The notes below the pieces were generated by a model. That model was not told where the DNA came from. It saw only the letters and a list, made by a program, of their open reading frames with translations, and did not search any database. This document shows, piece after piece, positions 45,303 through 52,885 of a DNA stretch of 64,000 bases. The DNA is taken from the NCBI GenBank assembly GCA_035565975.1, contig DATMRT010000060.1:1-64000 (forward strand), in the 5' to 3' direction. The first letter of the stretch is position 1, and every line of letters starts with the position of its first letter. Position numbers and translations under genes: made by a program. The stretch is from Ga0077530 sp035565975 (lineage in GTDB: Bacteria; Pseudomonadota; Alphaproteobacteria; Rhizobiales; Hyphomicrobiaceae).

Positions 45303-45383
45303 GCGCGGCACCGGCTCTTGGGCACGCCGCAGTATAAGCCGATCGAACCACGATGTGCCCGGGGCCTCGGAGATTGGTTCATG

Positions 45384-45414
45384 CAAAAAGAAAACGGCGC
45401 CGCGGTGCGGCGCC
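45384..45414 (-). terminator. Rho-independent terminator after the DUF2147 gene
   Basis: On the minus strand GGCGCCGC-ACC-GCGGCGCC is followed by GTTTTCTTTTTG, a textbook terminator 55 bases after the DUF2147 stop. A second GC-rich hairpin (about 45421-45457) lies between. Confidence 0.85.
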
Positions 45415-45468
45415 AGTAGTTGCGCCCCGCCCTGCTGCAATGCAGGAACGGGGCGTCAATAAGGTTGC

Positions 45469-45888
45469 TCAGACACTGCAACGCTTGAGGTCGGCGGGCG
45501 CACGCCGCCAGGTCATGGTCTCGCTCAGCATCTTGCTGCCGAGATAGCCCATGACCTTGAGACGGTCGCTGCCGACGCTCGTGATCTCCACGCTGTAGCG
45601 CGCATCGTCGTCAGGATCGTAGATCCAACCCTTGTCCCATTTGCCGGCGGCAACGGCTTTCACGTTGCCGATGACCTGCGTGCCGCAGGCTTTGCCGTTG
45701 GCCGCGTCCTTGAGCCAGACGATACGCCCGCAGAGCGCTCCGCCACAGTCCGTGATCTCGACCGCGCCGCGCCCGGTGTGATCGTACCAGATGCCGGTCG
45801 CCTCACCGGCAGCGGACGGCGTCGTGGTGGCGATGGTGGCGGCGAAGAGGGCGGCTGCACGGGCAAGACGTGTGACCGAAACAATCAT
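45469..45888 (-). CDS. DUF2147 secreted protein
   Basis: A 139-residue periplasmic protein of the DUF2147 family. The signal peptide is cut near PSAAG-EATGIWYD. Family blocks GIWYDHTGRGAVEITDCG, LCGRIVWLKD and KWDKGWIYDPDDDARYSVEI are complete, with a lipocalin-like beta pattern and a final cysteine. Function unknown. The leader AAAGGAGAGTGCC directly before the ATG is identical to that of the cold-shock-like gene at 52.6 kb. A TGTTCC palindrome is centred 108 bases upstream. Confidence 0.9.
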   Translation of the reverse strand: MIVSVTRLARAAALFAATIATTTPSAAGEATGIWYDHTGRGAVEITDCGGALCGRIVWLKDAANGKACGTQVIGNVKAVAAGKWDKGWIYDPDDDARYSVEITSVGSDRLKVMGYLGSKMLSETMTWRRAPADLKRCSV

Positions 45889-45988
45889 GGCACTCTCCTT
45901 TGGTTTGTCTCTCGGTTCCTGATGCTGCCCAACCGAAGCGTTCTTGGTCGGTGCAGAAGCGAGTATGTTTCCTCGGTCGATAGCGCGC

Positions 45989-46004
45989 TGTTCCGCCCGA
46001 AACA
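45989..46004. promoter_or_regulatory. Palindromic site (a), TGTTCC-GCCC-GAAACA
   Basis: One of five like palindromes in 45.9-52.8 kb. Its centre lies 108 bases before the DUF2147 start codon. Proposed binding site of the Crp-type regulator encoded at 49.7-50.4 kb (inference). Confidence 0.6.
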
Positions 46005-46017
46005 GCCCTGAAGATTT

Positions 46018-46755
46018 TCACGCTGCCGGCGCGAACACGGTGTCCTCGCCCGGCTGCGCGCGACGACGCGCGCGACTCGCGATGCGGCCATCCTCGATGC
46101 GGATCATGCGGTCGCCGTACTTGAGCGTGCGGTGATCGTGCGTAACGACGAGCACCGCGCGGCGCGTGCCCTTCGCGACCTCGGCGAGCAGCGCCATGAC
46201 GGCCTGGCCGTTCTCGCTGTCGAGCGCGGCGGTCGGCTCATCGGCGAGGATCACGGAAGGCGCACCAGCCAATGCACGAGCGATCGACACACGCTGCTTC
46301 TCGCCACCCGAAAGCTTGCTCGGCATGACGTGCGCGCGGTGACTGAGCCTGACGGCTGCAAGCGCCTCCCATGCAAGGTCAGGAGCCTCGGAACGCGAGG
46401 CACCTCTGAGATCGAGCGCCAGCATCACGTTCTCGAGCGCAGTCAGCGTCGGCACGAGGTTGTAGGACTGGAACACGAAACCCACGTGCCGGCGGCGGAG
46501 ATCGGCCATGCCTTCGGCGCTCAGGCCCGCCGTCGAATATCCGGCGATATTGAGAGTGCCGCTGGTCGGCGAGAGAATGCATCCGAGGATCGAGAGCAGC
46601 GTGGTCTTACCGCTGCCGGATGGTCCCATGAGCAGGGTGAGCTCGCCGGGCGCCAGCTCCACGCTGACTCCCTTCAAGGGCATGATGTCACCGGCTTCCG
46701 AGCGGTAGACCTTGGTGATGTCGCGCGCTTCGAGCATGTAGGGGAGAGCGGTCAT
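46018..46755 (-). CDS. ABC exporter ATPase, DevA/MacB/LolD type
   Basis: A 245-residue ATPase of the MacB/LolD/DevA group. Walker A GPSGSGKT, the LSGGEKQRVSIARALA signature, Walker B VILADEPTAALD and the LVVTHDHR switch are intact. The partner permease is 22 bases upstream. Such ATPases power tripartite export or lipoprotein/glycolipid extraction through mechanotransmission rather than classic transport. Operon order: secreted protein (48.7 kb), permease, this ATPase. Confidence 0.94.
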   Translation of the reverse strand: MTALPYMLEARDITKVYRSEAGDIMPLKGVSVELAPGELTLLMGPSGSGKTTLLSILGCILSPTSGTLNIAGYSTAGLSAEGMADLRRRHVGFVFQSYNLVPTLTALENVMLALDLRGASRSEAPDLAWEALAAVRLSHRAHVMPSKLSGGEKQRVSIARALAGAPSVILADEPTAALDSENGQAVMALLAEVAKGTRRAVLVVTHDHRTLKYGDRMIRIEDGRIASRARRRAQPGEDTVFAPAA

Positions 46756-46777
46756 GATCGTACTCCTGGAAACTGGA

Positions 46778-47986
46778 TCAGCGGCTGAACACGACGGCCG
46801 GATCGATACGGATGACTTTGAAGATGGCGCAGAGAGCGGCGAGCACGCACATGCCGACCGTGAGGGCGAGCAGCATGAGTGCGAGGTTCGGCGTCATGAC
46901 GATCAGTAGCGTCGAGTCCTCGGCAGCCCAGATCACGAGCAGGCTGAGCATCATGCCGAGCACGTAGCCGATGACGGCGCTGAGGATGGCTTGGATGAGG
47001 ATGACCTTGTTGATGTAGCCGGCCGAGGCCCCGAGCGCGCGCAGCGTCGCAAACTCGTTGAGGTGATCCTTGGTGCTCGCATAGAGCGTCTGCGCGACGA
47101 TCACCATGCCGACGATGATGCCGAGCACGGCACCGGCGATGAGCGCGGCACCCGCGCCGGTCTCGAAGAGCCAATAGTCGAGGCTGCGCTTGCGGAACTC
47201 GGCGTGCGTCAGGATCTCGACGTCCGGCAAGCGCTTGGCGAGCGCGGACCTGAGATCGTCGATCGAGGTGCCTGGCGTCGCCTTCACGAGCGTGTAGGAC
47301 GTCTGATCGGCCGATGCACCAAGGAGGGTACGCCCCGTCGCGAGCGTCGTGAACACGTACGGCAGCGTCGTGAACGAGCGTATGCCTTTCGTCACGGCCT
47401 GCACGGTCACTTCCATGTTGTTGACCTCGGCGCGATCGCCGATCCCGCCGACACCGAGCTCCTGGAAGTACGTGCTGTCGATGGCGACGGCCGATGGCGC
47501 GGCAAGCGCGCGGACACTTCCGTCCGTGATGTCCCACGGCAGGCCCGTGCCCTGTGTGATGTCGGAGCCGACCAGCAGCGCGGCGGTCGATCCACCTTTG
47601 GGCTTGCGCCAATTGACGAAGCCGACGGCGAGTTCCTGCACGCTCGCGACCCCCGGCGTCGAAAGCACGCTGTGGCGCTCGCGCCCGGTGAGCATGGCCG
47701 GGTCGTCGAAGCTCTTGGTGCCGAGCGGCACGACCCAAAGATCGCCCTCGGCATGATCGAACATGGCGGCGATGCGATTCTCCGAGCCGAGGTAAAGCCC
47801 GAACTGCACGGCCACGAGGACGACGGAGAACACGATCCCGACCACAGTCACGATCAGCCCGAGGCGATCATGGAAGAGGTTGCGGTACGCGAGCTTCGGC
47901 ACCATGGGCAGGCGCGTGGTCCCTTTCCGGATCAGCATCGGCTGACCCGGAAGAGCGACAGAGGCGCTATCGGCTGTTGTTTGCAT
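46778..47986 (-). CDS. ABC exporter permease, DevC/FtsX type
   Basis: A 402-residue permease of the FtsX/MacB topology. One span near residues 40-62 (LIVTVVGIVFSVVLVAVQFGLY) precedes a large periplasmic domain of about 200 residues. Three C-terminal spans end with DPAVVFSR, typical of DevC proteins. ENRIAAMFDHAEGDLWVV after TM1 also fits the DevC subfamily. ATG 47986, 12 bases after GGGAG, was preferred to a longer form that would run into the upstream gene. With the adjacent ATPase and the HlyD-type protein at 52.9 kb it could form a TolC-dependent exporter. Confidence 0.9.
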   Translation of the reverse strand: MQTTADSASVALPGQPMLIRKGTTRLPMVPKLAYRNLFHDRLGLIVTVVGIVFSVVLVAVQFGLYLGSENRIAAMFDHAEGDLWVVPLGTKSFDDPAMLTGRERHSVLSTPGVASVQELAVGFVNWRKPKGGSTAALLVGSDITQGTGLPWDITDGSVRALAAPSAVAIDSTYFQELGVGGIGDRAEVNNMEVTVQAVTKGIRSFTTLPYVFTTLATGRTLLGASADQTSYTLVKATPGTSIDDLRSALAKRLPDVEILTHAEFRKRSLDYWLFETGAGAALIAGAVLGIIVGMVIVAQTLYASTKDHLNEFATLRALGASAGYINKVILIQAILSAVIGYVLGMMLSLLVIWAAEDSTLLIVMTPNLALMLLALTVGMCVLAALCAIFKVIRIDPAVVFSR

Positions 47987-48032
47987 CACTACGTCTCCCG
48001 TGGCGTCGCCTGTTTCTGTGCCGTTCTGGCGC

Positions 48033-48671
48033 TTACTGCGTGCAAGGAACCGAGACGGTCTCACCGAGGCTCGGTAGGTACTTCTTGCAATCGCTCGCGT
48101 TGGCCGTTGTGTCAGGCGCCTTGGTCTCGGCGGCGACCGGCGTAGGCGCCACCGTGCGGGCGGACGTCTGCTTGACTACATCGGGCTTCGGCGACTCGCT
48201 CACGGGCGAGGTGGCGGCGGCGGTCGTCGGCTTGAACTTGCCCGCGAATGCCTTCACGCCGGCGCAATCGACCCGCTCGGGAAGATCGCCCGAGGACACA
48301 CCCCAGCCGCTGCTCGTCTGGACCCAGCGTGCTGTGCCGTAGAACCAGGAGCCGCTGCGATAGGCGAAGCCTTTGCTGCCCTTCCAGCAGCTATCGGTGC
48401 CATCGAACCAGGTCTTGCTGATGCGGTCGTACTGGCGCCCTTCGCCGTCGGCGTACTTCACGACGGGCGCCCGCGTCGACGCTGCGACCGGCTTCACCAC
48501 TCTCGGCCTGCGACGGACGTACGTAGGCTCAGGCACCGGGAGAGGCGGAGAGAAGTGGAAGTGATGGAAGCGGAAGTGTCCGCGGCCACCGGCGTCGGCC
48601 GATGTGCTGAGCGCGACGGGGGAAGCAACGACGACGGCCAAGGCGGCGAGGGCGAGGGGAAGCTTGGTCAT
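48033..48671 (-). CDS. Secreted protein with proline/threonine-rich linker, unknown
   Basis: A 212-residue exported protein. The signal peptide is cut after TSADA. A His/Phe-rich stretch (HFRFHHFHF) and a proline-arginine segment follow. A compact middle (residues about 70-135) has W, Y and two cysteines (KTWFDGTDSCWKGSKG, WFYGTARW, RVDCAGV), a low-complexity Thr/Ala/Pro linker comes next, and the C-terminal SDCKKYLP...VPCTQ adds two more cysteines. No family recognised. It precedes the exporter permease by 46 bases, so it may be part of, or a substrate of, that system. A TGTTCC site is centred 67 bases before its start. Confidence 0.75.
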   Translation of the reverse strand: MTKLPLALAALAVVVASPVALSTSADAGGRGHFRFHHFHFSPPLPVPEPTYVRRRPRVVKPVAASTRAPVVKYADGEGRQYDRISKTWFDGTDSCWKGSKGFAYRSGSWFYGTARWVQTSSGWGVSSGDLPERVDCAGVKAFAGKFKPTTAAATSPVSESPKPDVVKQTSARTVAPTPVAAETKAPDTTANASDCKKYLPSLGETVSVPCTQ

Positions 48672-48730
48672 TGGGGCGTTCCTTTCGTGTTGAGCTTGAT
48701 TGGAGGATGCGGGAAGTCCGGCGGCGGGGC

Positions 48731-48746
48731 TGTTCCGCGTGATACA
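48731..48746. promoter_or_regulatory. Palindromic site (b), TGTTCC-GCGT-GATACA
   Basis: Imperfect copy (right arm GATACA). Centre 67 bases before the secreted-protein/exporter operon. The same distance is seen at sites (c) and (d). Confidence 0.55.
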
Positions 48747-48779
48747 GGCGCGAAATTTTTCCCGAGGCCCCGGCGAACC

Positions 48780-49622
48780 TCAGGCGGCGGCACGTGCGGG
48801 GACTGCGGCCAGGCCGATGCGGCCGGCGACGCCTGCGATGAACGCCGCCGCGCGCTCCACGACGAGGTGACGCTGCCGATCGACGGTCACGATGTGGTAA
48901 CTGTCATCGAGCACCACCATGTCGACCAAACCCTTGAGCTGACGCTGGAGGTACCAGGCGTTATCGAGGTCGGCGTAGTCGTCCTCGCGGGGATGAATGA
49001 TCAAGGCCGGCTGATGGATGCCGCTGAGTTCGGCGCGCACGGCCTTCACGAGGCGGCGGTGCTCGAGGACCGCCCCGCCCGGCGTGCTCGGCAGTCCGGC
49101 GACGCTGCTGTCACCGCTCTGGAGGGCATTGCGGATGAACGCGCGGATGCGCTCGTCCTTGATGCCGTGCGGATCGAGGTCCGGAAAGCCGATCAGGTTG
49201 GCGACGCGCGTGCTGAAAACCAGCCGGAAGAGACGGGCGTACCAGGGGATGATCCAACCGTTGAGCCAGAGCGTCGGCGCCAGCAGGACCGTGCCCTGAA
49301 CCTCGGTAGGGCGGCGCGCCGCAAGAAGGAGCGCCAGCACGGCTCCCGTCGACAGGCCGCCGACGATGACCGTGTCGCAATCCTCGCGCAGGCGGGAAAG
49401 AGCCGCCTCGGCACTGGCATACCAATCCTGCCAGCGGGTGGCCTTGATATCGGCTTCGGAGCCGCCGTGGCCGGCCAGCATGGGGCAGTAGACGGTGCAG
49501 CCGGACCGGGCGAGACCGTTCGCGACAAAGCGCATCTCGGTCGGCGTGCCGCAAAGGCCGTGCAGCAGGAGGACGCCGGTCCGGTTGCCGGCGATGTAGT
49601 GGCCCTGGTTCGGATGGCTCAT
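48780..49622 (-). CDS. Alpha/beta hydrolase, Est30-like carboxylesterase/lipase
   Basis: A 280-residue cytoplasmic serine hydrolase. The oxyanion strand GVLLLHGLCGTPTEM is that of the Est30/monoacylglycerol lipase group. The nucleophile is in VGGLSTGAV (about residue 97). The acid is in the HPREDDYADLDN segment and the histidine in DDSYHIVTVDRQ, completing the triad. The likely role is hydrolysis of short or medium acyl esters or monoglycerides. ATG 49622 was chosen; a perfect TGTTCC-GGCC-GGAACA palindrome is centred 69 bases upstream. Confidence 0.9.
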   Translation of the reverse strand: MSHPNQGHYIAGNRTGVLLLHGLCGTPTEMRFVANGLARSGCTVYCPMLAGHGGSEADIKATRWQDWYASAEAALSRLREDCDTVIVGGLSTGAVLALLLAARRPTEVQGTVLLAPTLWLNGWIIPWYARLFRLVFSTRVANLIGFPDLDPHGIKDERIRAFIRNALQSGDSSVAGLPSTPGGAVLEHRRLVKAVRAELSGIHQPALIIHPREDDYADLDNAWYLQRQLKGLVDMVVLDDSYHIVTVDRQRHLVVERAAAFIAGVAGRIGLAAVPARAAA

Positions 49623-49683
49623 TGGAGGGCACCTCGGCTCGAGTGACGATGCTCGAACCGTAGGCATCCGCCCGCGTCAGCGC

Positions 49684-49699
49684 TGTTCCGGCCGGAACA
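49684..49699. promoter_or_regulatory. Palindromic site (c), TGTTCC-GGCC-GGAACA
   Basis: Perfect palindrome, centre 69 bases before the esterase start. A weak -10-like CTACGG lies 28 bases beyond its centre on the minus strand, the geometry of an activator site at about -41. Confidence 0.7.
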
Positions 49700-49733
49700 A
49701 GCGCATATGCACGCGAGCCAATGGGTCGTTATC

Positions 49734-50435
49734 TCAGGCTGTATCCATGTCCGCGACCGAACCCAGGATTTCGAGATCGCACACGTAGGTCGTGCCCGAA
49801 CGTGCGATGGCTCCCATATCCTCGAGCGCGGTCAACGCAAGATTGACCTTCGGCCGGCTGGCGCCGATCAGGAGGCCGACCTCACTCTGCGAAAGCCCGA
49901 GGTCGAGCCTGGCTTTGCCATCCTTGGCCACGGCGCCTTGCAGCTTCAGGGCCGACAGCATGAGGCGGGCGAGGCGCACCTCGATGCGGTGCAGCGCGAT
50001 GGCTTCGAGCTTCTGATCGGTATCGCGCAGGCGCTGGCAGAGGAAGCGGATGGCCGCACTCGCGACCTTCGTATTATTCTCAATGAGCTCATTTAGCGCC
50101 CTCTGCGGGAGCGTCATGGCCGTGACCGGCCCGATGGCCGTTGCGCCCGCTGTCCGCTCACCGCCATCGAGCGTCGCGATCTCGCCGAACAGCTCCCCGG
50201 GCCCGGCGTGCGCGAACGACAGCTCGCGTCCCTCAGCGGAAAGCACGGACAACCTGATGCGGCCATCGAGCACCAGATAGACCTCGCGGCCGGGATCACC
50301 GCGCGAGAAGATCATCTGGTTCGTCTCGAATTGAACACGCCGCATGCGGCCAACCACAGCCAGGCGATCGGCGTGCTCGAGGTCGCCGAAGAGCGCTGTT
50401 TGCGCCAGGAGCTCTGCAATTGCTTTGGGGTCCAT
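49734..50435 (-). CDS. Crp/Fnr-family transcriptional regulator, cAMP type
   Basis: A 233-residue regulator. The N-terminal domain has the phosphate-binding cassette LFGEIATLDGGERTAGAT, keeping the glutamate and Arg-Thr that contact cAMP in CRP. There are no FNR-type cysteines. A long dimerisation helix is followed by the HTH LSQSEVGLLIGASRPKVNLAL. In the recognition helix the CRP residues Glu181 and Arg185 are replaced by Pro and Asn, so the DNA site should differ from TGTGA. ATG 50435 begins the domain; an in-frame extension to 50648 is unlikely. Divergent from an adenylate cyclase gene, 166 bases apart. Confidence 0.93.
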   Translation of the reverse strand: MDPKAIAELLAQTALFGDLEHADRLAVVGRMRRVQFETNQMIFSRGDPGREVYLVLDGRIRLSVLSAEGRELSFAHAGPGELFGEIATLDGGERTAGATAIGPVTAMTLPQRALNELIENNTKVASAAIRFLCQRLRDTDQKLEAIALHRIEVRLARLMLSALKLQGAVAKDGKARLDLGLSQSEVGLLIGASRPKVNLALTALEDMGAIARSGTTYVCDLEILGSVADMDTA

Positions 50436-50601
50436 CGCGCAAGATCCAGGAGCCTGTGGCCCGCGGCGTGAGGGCAGGCTAAGAGAGCGGACAAAAGCCC
50501 GGCATTCTACCACGGCGCTCGCGTGAACCAAGCGACCTGAACGGGGTTGAGCGGACTCGTCGTTCGCCCGATAGTAACTGCATTGGGACGGGAGAGGCAG
50601 G

Positions 50602-51945
50602 ATGGGGTCCACTCGCATCCCACTCTTGGACACGGAAAGCGTACGCACGATGGCCCGGTGGCTTTCCCGGCTGTCGGCCTACGGCACTGAAGGCTATCCC
50701 CCGCACGTCAGGCGTCGCCTCAAGATCATGAACGTCACGGCGTACGTGATCGCGCTCTTCACGCTCGTCTATGCCTTCCAGCAGATGTTCCTCGACTTCC
50801 AGACGTGGAAGCCGGTCATCATCATCAACTTCCTGATGGCCCTCGTCGCGCTTTCGGTTCCCTTCCTGCATCGCTTCGGCGAACTGGTCGGCCCGATGGC
50901 CATCCTGGTCTCCGAGCTCCTCGGCATCTTCATCCTCACCTCCTACGTCGGGCGCGACACCGGCCTTCACATGCAGTACTTCGCAGCCCCTGCTGCTTTC
51001 TTCGTCATCCTGGGCCTCGAACGGCTGAAGCTCATTGTCTTCGCGATCGTCATCTCGATCGTGCTGTACCTGACTGCCTGGCTGTTCTTCATCGAAAGCG
51101 CCGAGGGCCTCGTCATCTCCACCGCCGATGTTGCCTCGCTCCACGTCACGGCGGTTGCCACGACCTTCTGCGTCATCTCTATCGTGCTCTATTACGCCTT
51201 CCGTCTGGTCGAACAGGCGGAGGCGAAGACCGACGCGCTCCTGCACAACATTCTGCCGGGGACCATCGTCAGCAAGCTCGTCGAGAGCCCGGACACGACG
51301 ATCGCCAACGAGTTCGACGAGGCGTCGGTGCTGTTTGCCGACATCAAGGGATTCGTGTCGCTGGCAAAAGCGCTCGGGCCGGCGCGAACGGTCGCCCTGC
51401 TGAATACCATCGTGCGCACATTCGACGAGCTGGCTGATCTCTGGGGCGTGGAGAAGATCAAGACGATCGGCGATGCCTACATGGCGGCGGCTGGCCTGCC
51501 CGTACCCGCGGCCGACCACGCGGATCGTCTTGCCGGCATGGCGCTCGACATGATCGTGGCAGCCGAGCGCATCTCCAAGGAGCACGGCGTCGACATCGCC
51601 CTCCGCATCGGGATCGCCAGCGGGCCGGTCCTCGCGGGCGTCATCGGGGCCAAGCGGCTCATCTACGATGTGTGGGGCGATACCGTGAACCTCGCCTCGC
51701 GACTCGAAGGCCAAAGCCAGCCTCAGAGCATTCTCGTCTCCGAGCTGACCCAGGCCCGCCTCGGCAACGCGTATCTCCTGGAGCCGCACGGCAGCATCGA
51801 CGTCAAAGGCTTCGGCATCGTCCCCACATGGCTGCTCAAAGGGCTCCGGGTAGAGGGCAGGAATGGCCCGATCGCGGCTGAGGAACGGCATCTCAGGCCG
51901 CAAGACGAAGCCTCGGCGAGTCCTGTGGCGCGCTCGACTGCCTGA
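50602..51945 (+). CDS. Membrane adenylate cyclase, class III
   Basis: A 447-residue cyclase. About six hydrophobic spans occupy residues 40-200. A short linker precedes the catalytic domain (about 235-420). Metal aspartates are in VLFADIKGF and the downstream GDAY strand. The adenine-selecting lysine is in EKIKTIGDAYM and the aspartate in YDVWGDTVNLASRLE, which also has the Asn/Arg transition-state residues, so ATP rather than GTP is expected. ATG 50602 follows GGGAGAGGCAGG. With the divergent Crp gene it can form a self-contained signal source and receiver. Confidence 0.95.
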   Translation: MGSTRIPLLDTESVRTMARWLSRLSAYGTEGYPPHVRRRLKIMNVTAYVIALFTLVYAFQQMFLDFQTWKPVIIINFLMALVALSVPFLHRFGELVGPMAILVSELLGIFILTSYVGRDTGLHMQYFAAPAAFFVILGLERLKLIVFAIVISIVLYLTAWLFFIESAEGLVISTADVASLHVTAVATTFCVISIVLYYAFRLVEQAEAKTDALLHNILPGTIVSKLVESPDTTIANEFDEASVLFADIKGFVSLAKALGPARTVALLNTIVRTFDELADLWGVEKIKTIGDAYMAAAGLPVPAADHADRLAGMALDMIVAAERISKEHGVDIALRIGIASGPVLAGVIGAKRLIYDVWGDTVNLASRLEGQSQPQSILVSELTQARLGNAYLLEPHGSIDVKGFGIVPTWLLKGLRVEGRNGPIAAEERHLRPQDEASASPVARSTA

Positions 51946-51979
51946 AGCGTCCGACGCTTTAGTTCAGAAAAGCGTGGAT

Positions 51980-51995
51980 TGTTCCCGCTGGAACA
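51980..51995. promoter_or_regulatory. Palindromic site (d), TGTTCC-CGCT-GGAACA
   Basis: Perfect arms. The centre is 68 bases before ATG 52056 of a small exported peptide. CAGACT at 52018-52023 could be the -10 element. Confidence 0.65.
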
Positions 51996-52055
51996 GCTTT
52001 GCTACAGCCACGCCTGACAGACTTGCGGCACACTCGTCGATGTGGAGCCGCTGCC

Positions 52056-52253
52056 ATGCACACGCTGAAGAATCCTCGTCGCCTGGCCATGATCGCAGCC
52101 GTCCTCGCCGGCAGCATCATCGGCACCTTTGCTGTGGCCTCGCCGATTGTGCTTACAGCGGAGAGCGCGTCGAGCGCGCGTCACTGCGCCAACACGCTCT
52201 GCCCCAACCTTCTCTGGCTGCGCGCGCCCGTCCTGCGTCCACATTCGAGATAG
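52056..52253 (+). CDS. Small exported peptide, unknown
   Basis: A 65-residue product with a clear signal-like N-terminus (RRLAMIAAVLAGSIIGTFAVASPIVLTA). A short mature part has two cysteines (HCANTLCPN) and a basic tail. No family recognised. The GGAG Shine-Dalgarno at 52044-52047, a palindromic site at the same distance as for two neighbouring genes, and a strong terminator at 52.37 kb support it as a real transcription unit. An 18-residue N-terminal extension (from 51999) is possible. Confidence 0.55.
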   Translation: MHTLKNPRRLAMIAAVLAGSIIGTFAVASPIVLTAESASSARHCANTLCPNLLWLRAPVLRPHSR

Positions 52254-52324
52254 TCGGGCAATCCAAATCTTCACCCATTTGCGAACCGCTGGCGCTCATG
52301 CCGGTGGCTCGTACGCATCGGTCG

Positions 52325-52357
52325 CCAGGGCAGAGTGCCACCCAGGGCAGAGTGCCA
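52325..52357. repeat. Two tandem 17-bp units
   Basis: CCAGGGCAGAGTGCCA occurs at 52325-52340 and again at 52342-52357. Only two copies; no function seen. Confidence 0.7.
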
Positions 52358-52362
52358 AATGC

Positions 52363-52402
52363 AGCGCACCCTCCAGATGGCGATCTGGAGGGTGCGCTAT
52401 TT
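52363..52402 (+). terminator. Strong terminator hairpin
   Basis: Perfect 16-base arms (52363-52378 and 52383-52398) with a GGCG loop, followed on the plus strand by ATTTTCC. It also faces the 3' end of the minus-strand gene at 52426 and may serve both. Confidence 0.8.
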
Positions 52403-52425
52403 TCCATTGTTCATCAGCACGACCT

Positions 52426-52650
52426 TCAAGCACTACCGGCAATGCCGCCGAAAGCCGTCCATGGCGAGCCTGAGACAACGATGATCTCGGCCGGCTGGTT
52501 GGCAGAAATCAGAAAATCGACCTCCTGACCAACCAGATCAGCAGCGGCGCTGAGGATCTGCTTGCGCGCGAAGCGATACCGGCGCCCGTCGTCCGCCGCG
52601 ATGACGCCGAACCCGAGGTCGTCGCGGTACTTCGTGATCTGACCCAGCAT
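52426..52650 (-). CDS. Small OB-fold, cold-shock-like protein
   Basis: A 74-residue protein with a beta-strand pattern like cold-shock domains: GQITKYRDDLGFGVIAADDG, then RYRFARKQIL, a helix-like linker and GQEVDFLISANQPAEIIVV. The canonical RNP1/RNP2 aromatic motifs are only partly kept, so nucleic-acid binding is not assured. The very strong AAAGGAGAG site seven bases before the ATG shares its leader with the DUF2147 gene. Two palindromes lie directly upstream. Confidence 0.75.
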   Translation of the reverse strand: MLGQITKYRDDLGFGVIAADDGRRYRFARKQILSAAADLVGQEVDFLISANQPAEIIVVSGSPWTAFGGIAGSA

Positions 52651-52668
52651 GGCACTCTCCTTTGATGC

Positions 52669-52693
52669 GTTCTCATGACGTTGCGATGAGAAC
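52669..52693. promoter_or_regulatory. Inverted repeat upstream of cold-shock-like gene
   Basis: GTTCTCAT (52669-52676) and ATGAGAAC (52686-52693) are perfect arms, 19 bases from the start codon. This is a possible operator or a structure in the 5' leader. Confidence 0.45.
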
Positions 52694-52716
52694 CTCGCAT
52701 CGCGCGCTGGATCCCG

Positions 52717-52734
52717 CTGTTACCCGGATAACAG
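52717..52734. promoter_or_regulatory. Palindrome CTGTTA-N6-TAACAG
   Basis: Perfect six-base arms in the 235-base region between the cold-shock-like gene and the HlyD-type gene. Its TGTT/AACA ends recall the TGTTCC sites, but the spacing is the same only for TGTT-N8-AACA, so it may be a degenerate sixth site. Confidence 0.4.
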
Positions 52735-52773
52735 GCGAGGAAATTCGCCGCCCTCGCCGAAGTCGCGCGGACC

Positions 52774-52789
52774 TGTTCCCTTCGAAACA
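52774..52789. promoter_or_regulatory. Palindromic site (e), TGTTCC-CTTC-GAAACA
   Basis: One mismatch between the arms. The centre is 104 bases before the HlyD-type adaptor gene, close to the 108 bases of site (a). Confidence 0.6.
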
Positions 52790-52885
52790 GACCACCCGGA
52801 CCGAGGGCCATACGGTGCCGGTGTCGAACAAGCGCAGGGAGAGCTCTGTGCAAGGCCCCGAGGGGCGATCCTGGAGGAATTTGTC

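Noticed and set aside
43473..51945. CBASS-like defence system (cyclase plus patatin effector)
   Set aside because: The cyclase is a class III membrane adenylate cyclase, not a CD-NTase. No Cap2/Cap3 or other defence genes are near. A housekeeping cAMP circuit fits better.
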